From an uncultured Muribaculaceae bacterium (GTDB taxonomy: Bacteria > Bacteroidota > Bacteroidia > Bacteroidales > Muribaculaceae), in the NCBI GenBank assembly GCA_910578305.1, contig CAJTQH010000009.1, positions 1-6,401 on the forward strand: a DNA stretch of 6,401 nt, read 5' to 3'. The stretch's first letter is position 1, and each line of letters starts with the position of its first letter. The translations under genes and the position numbers were made by a program. Under the pieces are notes generated by a model. It had not been told where the DNA came from and made no database searches. It worked only from the letters and a program-made list of their open reading frames with translations. Positions 1-5,782 of the stretch are shown here, piece after piece.

Positions 1-2
1 CC

Positions 3-437
3 AGACGCCGACCGGCAATGCAACGCATCGCGATATGGAATATAGCCGCAGCCATCGCCGTAGCCGCCATAATAGGCATTGCTCTGTTTAAATCGCCGAC
101 CCGCATACCCTCCGACAATTTAGCCTATCAGTCTGCCAGCAACCTACCGACACAGACCACTCCTGTCGAACAACACCGCTATCCGATAGCCCAGACAGAC
201 ACTGATACCGATACACATGCGCCCATAACAAATGCCGACACACACGCCGACATAAAAACGACTACTCCCGAAAAATCGACAATGAAGATCGTGACCGATC
301 CCGAAGAGGCTGCATACTACACACAAAAAGCCTATACGCTTCTTGCCGAAAACTTCAGCAAGGCCGACAAGGCTTGCGACATAGCCGAACGTCAACTATC
401 TGATATCAATAACACTTTAACACATATACTAAAATGA
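3..437 (+). CDS. single-pass membrane protein, 5'-partial, function unknown
   Basis: The reading frame is open to the left edge of the window, so this is probably the C-terminal part of a longer protein. The first ATG inside the window is at 18, but the codons just before it (Arg-Arg-Arg-Pro-Ala) would put positive charge directly before the membrane helix, as expected for a cytoplasmic N-terminus. Numbered from that ATG, residues 4-24 form one hydrophobic helix rich in Ala and Ile. A Thr/Asp/His-rich low-complexity linker follows (about residues 45-88, with a TDTDTDTHA stretch), then a likely helical C-terminal segment (about 92-139) ending in ILK. The topology would be a short cytoplasmic N-terminus with the rest in the periplasm. 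Its stop overlaps the next ATG (ATGA), indicating translational coupling to the DUF4252 gene. In Bacteroidales a protein of this shape commonly lies between an ECF sigma factor and DUF4252 genes; that is recalled context, so an anti-sigma-like role is only inference. I do not recognise a named family. Confidence 0.7.
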   Translation, partial: RRRPAMQRIAIWNIAAAIAVAAIIGIALFKSPTRIPSDNLAYQSASNLPTQTTPVEQHRYPIAQTDTDTDTHAPITNADTHADIKTTTPEKSTMKIVTDPEEAAYYTQKAYTLLAENFSKADKACDIAERQLSDINNTLTHILK

Positions 438-898
438 AAAAGCTACGTATCCTAACTCCTGTCATCGCTATTGTATTTGCATTGATGGCATGCGCCCAAA
501 AACCGACATTCCCATCGCTCAACAACCAAAATGGCATCACCACCGTGTACATATCCAAGGCAATGCTCGCTATGGCCGGAAAGTCAAACATACTCAACGG
601 CGTGCCGGTAAAAGACATTGACAAACTCGAATCTGTGGAAGTAATCACAGCCGAAAACCAAAGCGTGTCGCAGAAAATACAAGATGCAATGTCTGAATAC
701 ACACGCAACAATCCCGATCTAGAAATATTGCTGCAAGTCAATGAGAAAGACAACAACGTAAAAATCTATGGAAAACCGATAGCCGGGTCCTCAAATTTCT
801 CTGTAATGATAATCCATGTATCGGAGAGCAACGAAAATGTACTGGTAGTTATGAAGGGTGTCATAAGTCCATCAACGATGGAAAACCTCAACATCTGA
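434..898 (+). CDS. DUF4252 family lipoprotein-like envelope protein
   Basis: This 154-residue protein matches the DUF4252 family (Bacteroidetes, function unknown) by recognition. Typical family features are the N-terminal VYISKAML-like segment (about residues 38-45), the middle segment VEVITAEN, and the C-terminal hydrophobic VMIIHVSE...NVLVVMKG strands. The N-terminus is a signal sequence: Lys-Lys-Leu-Arg, then a hydrophobic core (about 6-18). The LMAC motif places Cys20 as a possible lipoprotein site. The same region also reads ACA-Gln, so signal peptidase I cleavage before Gln22 is an alternative. If it is a lipoprotein, the residues after Cys (Ala-Gln-Lys-Pro) lack the acidic surface-export signal described in Bacteroidetes, which favours a periplasm-facing protein. 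The ATG overlaps the upstream stop by 4 bp and there is no clear Shine-Dalgarno, so translation is probably coupled. Relatives often carry two DUF4252 genes in a row; here only one precedes the terminator. Confidence 0.85.
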   Translation: MKKLRILTPVIAIVFALMACAQKPTFPSLNNQNGITTVYISKAMLAMAGKSNILNGVPVKDIDKLESVEVITAENQSVSQKIQDAMSEYTRNNPDLEILLQVNEKDNNVKIYGKPIAGSSNFSVMIIHVSESNENVLVVMKGVISPSTMENLNI

Positions 899-916
899 AA
901 ATCAACCCAAACCGAT

Positions 917-955
917 AAAAGCAGTGCCTTCCGTCTTAGAAGCGCACTGCTTTTT
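917..955 (+). terminator. intrinsic terminator after the DUF4252 gene
   Basis: A strong hairpin starts 19 bases after the DUF4252 stop. The arms are 917-931 (AAAAGCAGTGCCTTC) and 939-954, pairing fully apart from one bulged C at 943, with a 7-nt loop (932-938). The 3' arm runs into five T residues (951-955). It closes the membrane protein-DUF4252 unit and separates it from the aquaporin gene, which has its own promoter. The A-run at the foot of the left arm could also let it work in the opposite direction. Confidence 0.9.
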
Positions 956-1010
956 ACATGATAAAGTGAACATTTATCACCAATAAATACATTTATTAAT
1001 GTAAAACTTA

Positions 1011-1018
1011 TATATTTG
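1011..1018 (+). promoter_or_regulatory. Bacteroidetes-type -7 promoter element for the aquaporin gene
   Basis: TATATTTG is an exact match to the TAnnTTTG -7 element used by the Bacteroidetes primary sigma factor. It lies in AT-rich DNA between the upstream terminator and the aquaporin ATG. Transcription would start near 1024-1026, giving a leader of about 48 nt. I see no TTTG -33 element at the usual 19-21 nt spacing (the best is TTTA at 992-995, too close), so the promoter may be weak or activator-dependent. The leader has no clear Shine-Dalgarno. Confidence 0.65.
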
Positions 1019-1072
1019 CAAATAACGATCTAAGCAATTATCCTTTTTTCTAACCAAAATTCAACGTAACCC

Positions 1073-1774
1073 ATGAAAAAGTATTTAGCCGAATTGTTCG
1101 GCACCATGTTTCTGGTACTTTTGGCTTGTGGAAGCGCCGTTCTCGCCGGCCCGTCGATAGGTGGTCTCGGCATAGGCATCTGCTTCGGCCTTGTTCTTAT
1201 CTGTCTCTGCTACGCTATCGGCAACGTATCCGGCTGCCATGTCAATCCAGCCGTTTCGTTTGCCATGCTTTTGTCCGGAAGAATGTCGGCAAAAGACTTC
1301 TGCGGCTATGTTGTGGCTCAGTTCATAGGCGCCGCCATCGGTGCCGGTTTCCTCTATTGGTTTGTACAGACTGCCCCTGAATTCAAATTCGGAGGCGTGA
1401 CCGGCACAAACAATCTCGCCACCAATGTACTCCAACCCGGAGCCACATCATCAATGGCTCTTTTAGCCGAGGTACTTTTGACCATGTTCTTTGTATTTAT
1501 CATCTTAGGAGCTACCGATGCAAAAAAAGGCTTCGGCAACTTCGCCGGTCTGGCCATAGGTATCGGGCTTGGGCTGGTGAATATTGTGGGAATACCTGTC
1601 GACAATTGTTCGGTAAATCCCGCCCGCAGTTTTGGTCCGGCACTTTTCTCTCCGGACGCATGGGGCGACTTCTGGATAATGGTAGTGGGGCCGCTTGTCG
1701 GTGCAGCTCTTGCCGTAGCCCTCTATCGACTGGCAGTAACCTGCTGCTGTGACAAAGAGTGTAACAACAACTAA
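1073..1774 (+). CDS. aqpZ: aquaporin (MIP family water channel), AqpZ-like
   Basis: This is a full-length 233-residue major intrinsic protein, expected to form a tetrameric inner-membrane water channel with six membrane helices. It opens like AqpZ (KKYLAELFGT then CGSAVLAG). Both pore half-helices are intact: HVNPAVS (Asn58-Pro59-Ala60) and SVNPARS (Asn182-Pro183-Ala184). Ser186 follows Arg185 where glycerol facilitators have Asp, which favours a water channel over GlpF. By alignment in my head to E. coli AqpZ, the aromatic/arginine filter (Phe43, His174, Thr183, Arg189) corresponds to Phe38, Asn170, Cys179 and Arg185. The usual His is therefore Asn and the Thr is Cys, as at the mercury-sensitive position of AQP1. 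The C-terminus ends in an unusual TCCCDKECNNN tail. The gene is monocistronic: its own promoter lies upstream and a terminator follows directly. Family assignment is secure; water selectivity is inferred. Confidence 0.93.
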   Translation: MKKYLAELFGTMFLVLLACGSAVLAGPSIGGLGIGICFGLVLICLCYAIGNVSGCHVNPAVSFAMLLSGRMSAKDFCGYVVAQFIGAAIGAGFLYWFVQTAPEFKFGGVTGTNNLATNVLQPGATSSMALLAEVLLTMFFVFIILGATDAKKGFGNFAGLAIGIGLGLVNIVGIPVDNCSVNPARSFGPALFSPDAWGDFWIMVVGPLVGAALAVALYRLAVTCCCDKECNNN

Positions 1775-1790
1775 TCACAAAGTCACAATC

Positions 1791-1833
1791 ATATCAGGCG
1801 TGTATCGGTAAGATGCACGCCTGTATTTTTTTT
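1791..1833 (+). terminator. intrinsic terminator of the aquaporin gene
   Basis: The arms CAGGCGTG (1795-1802) and CACGCCTG (1816-1823) pair perfectly. The stem extends outward through ATA/TAT with one bulged T, and inward by a wobble and two more pairs. A run of eight T follows (1826-1833). It begins about 16 bases after the aquaporin stop, so it ends a single-gene transcript. Confidence 0.92.
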
Positions 1834-1946
1834 CACCCTCCCTAACGCCGCAGCACAAGCGTACTGCGGGATTGATCGCAGACAATTGCCGCCGTACCGA
1901 AACTGCAACCGAGATTGCCGATAGCGCACTATTCGAATCAAACGAC

Positions 1947-1975
1947 AAAAGCGACACCCGCAAGGAGTATCGCTT
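1947..1975 (-). terminator. probable intrinsic terminator of the M23 peptidase gene (minus strand)
   Basis: Read on the minus strand, AAGCGATAC (1975-1967) pairs with GGTGTCGCTT (within 1958-1949) as a 9-bp stem with one G-T wobble and a loop of about nine bases. The 3' side runs into TTTTGTCGTTT, a broken T-tract. It lies about 44 bases after the peptidase stop and faces the aquaporin terminator. The T-tract is weaker than in the other two terminators, so confidence is moderate. Confidence 0.6.
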
Positions 1976-2018
1976 CTTCATCCAACATTATTCTATGAAT
2001 TTGTCTTTATAATTCGGT

Positions 2019-2864
2019 CTATCTGCGGCCTGATTTTTTTCTCTTTGCCGATGCAGTAGATTTACCTCTTCTTTTTGATTTTGAAGCTTTGGATTTTCTA
2101 TTTTTTTTAGAAGAACTGAATTTTTGAGATTTCTCACACTCAGTCTTGTCAAACGTAAACACATCCTTGTGTGTCACAAAATTCTCAAAATCAATTATGG
2201 ACGAAGGATTTATAGCCAGCCCCATGAAACGGGTCTCAAAATGAAGGTGAGGTCCGGTACTACGGCCTGTATTTCCGCCAAGAGCTATAGGTTCTCCGGC
2301 CCGAACATACTGATCAGGCTTGACAAGGAAGCGAGACAGGTGCCCATAGACGGTTTCAAGACCATTGTCATGACGCAGCACCACATAGTATCCATAGCCC
2401 CGACGTTCATATTTAGTGATACGCACTTTCCCATCAAAAGCGGCCACTACAGTGTCTCCGATACTAAGGTTGAGATCCACACCCTTGTGCATACGTCCGA
2501 ATCGCGGTCTGTAGCCGAAACCGGAAGTAAGTCTGCCACGCACGGGAGCTACATAACCGCTGACATCAATGTTGCGTGTCTGAGGTACAGTGAGTCCGGT
2601 ATAAGCGGCGGTAATGGACTGGCTTGACCAATTATAGTTAAACAGATCTTCGTCCACCATATCAGCTATATTGCTGTGGTCGGCACCGAATTTTTTTATC
2701 TTAAGAGACTCCAGACTTACACCTGCCGGACGCTGGTTGGCTATCAGTTCTTCGTGTCGGTCAGTATGTGATACCGGAAGATGAAATTGCGCAGCAACCG
2801 GAGTAGCCGTCATCATAGCCACGATGGCTGATGCTGCAATTGTGATGTGCTTTAAAAGTTGCAT
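2019..2864 (-). CDS. secreted M23 (LytM-type) peptidoglycan metallopeptidase with basic C-terminal tail
   Basis: This 281-residue protein has a signal peptide (residues 1-25, cleavage likely after Val-Ala-Ala before Gln26). A linker (26-102) leads into a peptidase M23 domain (about 103-222). All LytM-type residues are present: His126 and Asp130 in MHKGVDLN with His208 in PHLHFE as zinc ligands, and His175 (YGHLS) and His206 as catalytic histidines. An active endopeptidase cutting peptide cross-links of peptidoglycan in the periplasm is therefore likely. After the domain, residues 248-281 are a low-complexity tail in which 17 of 34 residues are Lys or Arg, with Ser filling most of the rest; no LysM domain is visible. 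The coding strand has three A homopolymers (A7, A8 and A7). The gene starts 87 bp after the ndk stop with no recognisable promoter or terminator between, so it may be cotranscribed with ndk. Its specific partner or cell-division role cannot be read from the sequence. Confidence 0.92.
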   Translation of the reverse strand: MQLLKHITIAASAIVAMMTATPVAAQFHLPVSHTDRHEELIANQRPAGVSLESLKIKKFGADHSNIADMVDEDLFNYNWSSQSITAAYTGLTVPQTRNIDVSGYVAPVRGRLTSGFGYRPRFGRMHKGVDLNLSIGDTVVAAFDGKVRITKYERRGYGYYVVLRHDNGLETVYGHLSRFLVKPDQYVRAGEPIALGGNTGRSTGPHLHFETRFMGLAINPSSIIDFENFVTHKDVFTFDKTECEKSQKFSSSKKNRKSKASKSKRRGKSTASAKRKKSGRR

Positions 2865-2951
2865 TGTGTTTTAAGGAGAGTGATAACTTTTTTTGTGTTT
2901 AGTATGGTAAGGTTAAAATAGCTAATGTCGTAAGTGATGAACGTCTGTTTG

Positions 2952-3413
2952 TTACAATTCGTCAGGAGAGTTTATGTATCGCTTATCGTTACAATCCCAA
3001 TCAAAGATCTCTTCGGGCTTGAAGAAGCGGCTTAATTCCGCCACAGCATCTTCAGGAGAAGATGAAGCGTGAACAATATTTTCCTGTCCGCTCATACTAA
3101 AGTCACCACGAATCGTACCAGGCAACGCATCACGTCCATTAGTTGCACCTGTCATTAGACGCACCACCTTAATGGCATCCTTGCCTTTGAGGCACATCAC
3201 AATGACCGGAGTAGCCATCATGGAATTAAGCAATAATGGGAAAAAATCACGGTCTACAAGATGTGCATAGTGCTCACGCAACAATGCTTCATCAAGCTGC
3301 ATCATTTTCAGGCCTGCAATAACAAGACCCTTCTGTTGAAAGCGGGTTATGATCTGACCGACCAATGCACGTTCTATTGCTGAAGGCTTAAAAATAACCA
3401 ATGTTTTTTCCAT
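2952..3413 (-). CDS. ndk: nucleoside diphosphate kinase
   Basis: This cytoplasmic enzyme passes phosphate from one nucleoside triphosphate (usually ATP) to other nucleoside diphosphates through a phosphohistidine intermediate, supplying NTPs and dNTPs. At 153 residues it has the usual length. The N-terminus EKTLVIFKP carries Lys9. The nucleotide-binding residues are present: Tyr49 in EHYAHL, Arg85, Thr91 in TGATNGRDALPGTIRGDF, Arg102 and Asn112. The catalytic His115 lies in NIVHASSS. Most family members read HGSDS or, in Bacteroides, HASDS, so the Asp three residues after the histidine is Ser118 here; the rest of the active site looks intact. A well-formed Bacteroidetes promoter lies about 43 bp upstream. 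The M23 peptidase gene follows in the same direction. The ATG at 3413 is the first residue of the conserved fold, with an AT-rich leader and no Shine-Dalgarno. Confidence 0.97.
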   Translation of the reverse strand: MEKTLVIFKPSAIERALVGQIITRFQQKGLVIAGLKMMQLDEALLREHYAHLVDRDFFPLLLNSMMATPVIVMCLKGKDAIKVVRLMTGATNGRDALPGTIRGDFSMSGQENIVHASSSPEDAVAELSRFFKPEEIFDWDCNDKRYINSPDEL

Positions 3414-3455
3414 GATGTATTTATTAGATTTTATTACTTATTCCAATCGGATGCT

Positions 3456-3486
3456 CAAAGTTAGCAAAATTGTTGAGCGAGACAAA
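3456..3486 (-). promoter_or_regulatory. Bacteroidetes-type promoter of ndk
   Basis: On the minus strand TTTG (3486-3483) is followed by 19 bases and then TAACTTTG (3463-3456). This is an exact match to the TTTG-N19-TAnnTTTG consensus of the Bacteroidetes primary sigma factor. The start of transcription would fall near 3448-3451, giving a leader of about 36 nt before the ndk ATG. Both elements and the spacing agree, so this is the best-supported promoter in the window and implies constitutive ndk expression. Confidence 0.85.
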
Positions 3487-3577
3487 ATATTAACAAATCA
3501 AAAAAACTTAAATAGCACAATATAGCTCACCCTGCCAATAATAAGCCACTATAACACAACTTATTAAGTGCTAATGT

Positions 3578-3611
3578 AAAAAATGGTGAAAAGTTGTACA
3601 CAGTTGTTCAC
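3578..3611 (-). terminator. weak candidate terminator downstream of recG (minus strand)
   Basis: Read on the minus strand, GTGAA (3611-3607) pairs with TTCAC (3590-3586), with an inner TGT/ACA pairing possible across mismatches. A run of six T follows (3583-3578). It lies about 64 bases after the recG stop and upstream of the ndk promoter, where a terminator is expected. The perfect stem is only five pairs, so this is tentative. Confidence 0.3.
3592..3611. repeat. tandem 10-bp near-repeat in the recG-ndk spacer
   Basis: AGTTGTACAC (3592-3601) is followed directly by AGTTGTTCAC (3602-3611), differing by one base. A 10-bp period would place two copies on the same face of the helix, as for a DNA-binding protein site. 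No function is recognised. It overlaps the weak terminator candidate, which may be an alternative explanation. Confidence 0.45.
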
Positions 3612-3626
3612 GCAAAAAGACCAGCC

Positions 3627-3654
3627 TTAAAATATGTAAATTTATGTATTTTAA
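3627..3654. repeat. imperfect 28-bp AT-rich palindrome just after recG
   Basis: The arms 3627-3640 (TTAAAATATGTAAA) and 3641-3654 are inverted copies meeting at AAATTT. Twelve of 14 positions pair as Watson-Crick, and the other two are G-T in the + strand form (C/A mismatches in the minus strand). It begins 21 bases after the recG stop. It could be a poor terminator stem or a protein site, or simply reflect AT-rich composition. Confidence 0.4.
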
Positions 3655-3674
3655 ACCCTTCACGAATTAACATT

Positions 3675-5768
3675 TCAACTTATCATGCCCCAATCTGCCG
3701 CCTTCGCAAAAAGTGCTTCCATCTCCTTGCGGAGCAACACATGCTGCGGCATCGAAAGGTCTGGATCGGCATCAAGTATGCTTTGCGCCACATCTCGCGC
3801 AAGCTTTATAATACGGCCATCGGATGTCAGACTGGCTATACGAAGCTCAATGGGCATGCCGCTCTGCATGGTTCCCTCCAGATCGCCCGGACCGCGCATC
3901 TTCAGATCGGCTTCAGCCACAACAAACCCATCGGTAGTGGATGTCATGATTTCGAGTCGTGAGCGTGTCTCCGTGGAAATCTTACTTTTTGTCATGAGCA
4001 CACAGTAGCTCTGTCCCTCACCTCGCCCTACACGCCCACGCAGCTGATGCAACTGTGAAAGGCCAAACCTCTCGGCATTTTCTATTATCATGGTAGTTGC
4101 ATTGGGGACATTGACTCCAACCTCGATCACAGTTGTCGCCACCAGAATATCGGCTTCATGCGAAGCAAACAGATTCATCTGCGCATCTTTTTCCGCGGGC
4201 TTCATCTGTCCATGAACATATGCCACACGCCAGTCACGGAACACTTCACAAATCTGCTCATAGCCCTCCTCAAGGCTCTTCATGTCCACGTTCTCATTTT
4301 CCCGTATCAGAGGAAACACCACATAGACCTGACGCCCCTCACGCAGCTGCCTTGCCATGGCCTGATACACATCCATACGGTGATTTTCATATCGCAACAA
4401 TGTCACCACCGGCTTGCGCCCCGGAGGCAATTCATCGATCACCGACACATCCAGATCGCCATATACCGTCATAGCCAGCGTCCGCGGAATCGGTGTAGCG
4501 GTCATTACCAGTATATGAGGCGGCAAAGTGTTTTTCTTCCACATTCTGCCTCGCTGAGCCACACCGAAGCGGTGCTGCTCATCAATCACCACGAATCCGA
4601 GATTACGAAAGCGCACCACATCCTCAATCACCGCATGCGTTCCGATAAGAATGTGCAATGACCCGTCGAGCAACTGAGAGTGAATCACATCGCGCTGCTT
4701 CTTCGGTGTGGATCCGGTGAGCAACTTCACATTTATGCCGATTGGCGCCACCATGGCTGCGATTGTCTCGTAATGCTGAGTGGCCAGGATCTCGGTAGGT
4801 GCCATGAGGCATGCCTGAGTACCGTTGTCGAGTGCTATGAGCATACACATTAGAGCTACAAGAGTCTTGCCGCTGCCGACATCGCCTTGCAACAGACGAT
4901 TCATCTGACGGCCTGTGTTCATGTCAGCACGCACCTCCTTTATAACACGTTTCTGCGCTCCGGTAAGCTCAAATGGCATACAGTCACGATAGAACGTATT
5001 GAAATAATGCCCCACCTGTGTAAAACGATGTCCGAGAATGCTCAATGATCTACGACGTGCATAGTTGAGGATGTTGAGCTGCAACATCAGAAGCTCCTCG
5101 AATTTCAACCGGTTGCGCGCACGCACAAGTCGATCATTGTCGGGCGGATTATGCACCGTGAGCAACGCATCGTATTTCGTCATCATGTGCATGCCACGCA
5201 CCAAGTCCGGCGGTAGCGGATCGTGGATCTCAGTGGCGTATGCACGCAGCAGACCCTGAATAAGCTGATGCAGCGTACGAGATGTGATGCCGCGGTTGCG
5301 AAGTTTTTCAGTAAGCGAATACACTCCTCTGAGCCCTACACTGCTTTCCGCCGTGTACGGATCTTCGATTTCCGGATGCACCATACTCCATCGGCCTGAA
5401 AACTCCATCGGTTTGCCAAAAAGCACATAGTCGAGGTCGGTACGATAAGCGTCTTTTATCCATTTAAGGCGTTTGAACCACACCACTTCCATTGTTCCCG
5501 TGCCGTCGGAAAACAATCCTACCAGCCTCGTCTTGGCACCTTCGCCATGCATGCTGAATCTGACAAACCGTCCCTGGACCTGCACCGACGGCATTTCATG
5601 AGTAAACGACGATATGGTATAATAACGGCTACGATCGACATAATGCGACGGATAATAGCAAAGCAGGTCATAACAGGTGTGTATGTCAAGTTCAGAAGCC
5701 AGAAGCTCGGCTCGCTTCGGCCCCACGCCCTTGAGAAATTTCACATCCATGGCCCGCAGTCTGTCCAT
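3675..5768 (-). CDS. recG: ATP-dependent DNA helicase RecG
   Basis: RecG is a cytoplasmic superfamily 2 DNA translocase that reverses stalled replication forks and processes Holliday junctions, D-loops and R-loops. The protein is 697 residues from the ATG at 5768, close to the family norm. Numbered from a GTG one codon earlier, it has an N-terminal KFLKGVGPKRAELL segment (about 11-24), then the OB-fold wedge domain (about 60-125). The helicase core follows: Walker A GDVGSGKT (296-303), motif Ia APTEILA (324-330), DEQH box (397-400), motif III TATP (424-427), and ATTVIEVGVNVP with QLRGRVGRG (576-584). The C-terminal RGPGDLEGT element (626-634) matches the TRG motif that couples ATP use to movement. 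All motifs look intact. The gene follows ispD with 14 bp between, so they share a transcript. An AGAGG sequence sits 9 bases before the ATG. Confidence 0.97.
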   Translation of the reverse strand: MDRLRAMDVKFLKGVGPKRAELLASELDIHTCYDLLCYYPSHYVDRSRYYTISSFTHEMPSVQVQGRFVRFSMHGEGAKTRLVGLFSDGTGTMEVVWFKRLKWIKDAYRTDLDYVLFGKPMEFSGRWSMVHPEIEDPYTAESSVGLRGVYSLTEKLRNRGITSRTLHQLIQGLLRAYATEIHDPLPPDLVRGMHMMTKYDALLTVHNPPDNDRLVRARNRLKFEELLMLQLNILNYARRRSLSILGHRFTQVGHYFNTFYRDCMPFELTGAQKRVIKEVRADMNTGRQMNRLLQGDVGSGKTLVALMCMLIALDNGTQACLMAPTEILATQHYETIAAMVAPIGINVKLLTGSTPKKQRDVIHSQLLDGSLHILIGTHAVIEDVVRFRNLGFVVIDEQHRFGVAQRGRMWKKNTLPPHILVMTATPIPRTLAMTVYGDLDVSVIDELPPGRKPVVTLLRYENHRMDVYQAMARQLREGRQVYVVFPLIRENENVDMKSLEEGYEQICEVFRDWRVAYVHGQMKPAEKDAQMNLFASHEADILVATTVIEVGVNVPNATTMIIENAERFGLSQLHQLRGRVGRGEGQSYCVLMTKSKISTETRSRLEIMTSTTDGFVVAEADLKMRGPGDLEGTMQSGMPIELRIASLTSDGRIIKLARDVAQSILDADPDLSMPQHVLLRKEMEALFAKAADWGMIS

Positions 5769-5777
5769 CACACAACG

Positions 5778-5782
5778 CCTCT
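5778..5782 (-). promoter_or_regulatory. recG: ribosome binding site of recG, start choice
   Basis: AGAGG lies directly after the ispD stop codon, 9 bases before ATG (5768-5766) and 6 bases before an in-frame GTG (5771-5769). Both are workable spacings. I prefer the ATG because GTG starts are rarer and the protein differs by only one residue. It is one of the few Shine-Dalgarno-like sites in the window. Confidence 0.5.

Noticed and set aside
1073..1774. Glycerol facilitator (GlpF) rather than aquaporin
   Set aside because: The residue after the second NPA-Arg is Ser, not Asp, the filter has Phe at position 38 as in water channels, and no glycerol genes are adjacent.
1775..1981. Minus-strand 68-codon frame (begins MKKRYSLRV) in the convergent gap
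   Set aside because: Its first codons coincide with the stem of the peptidase terminator and its end overlaps the aquaporin terminator. It has no promoter and no recognisable family, so it is probably not a gene.
2124..2627. Long + strand frame antisense to the M23 peptidase gene
   Set aside because: It lies wholly inside a well-conserved gene on the other strand and has no domain features.
3594..3611. DnaA boxes or a replication origin in the recG-ndk spacer
   Set aside because: TTGTACACA and TTGTTCACG each differ from the consensus box at two or more positions. There is no cluster of boxes and no dnaA or similar gene nearby.
4158..4661. Long His-rich + strand frame antisense to recG
   Set aside because: It is a shadow of recG codon usage; recG motifs are intact across this stretch on the minus strand.
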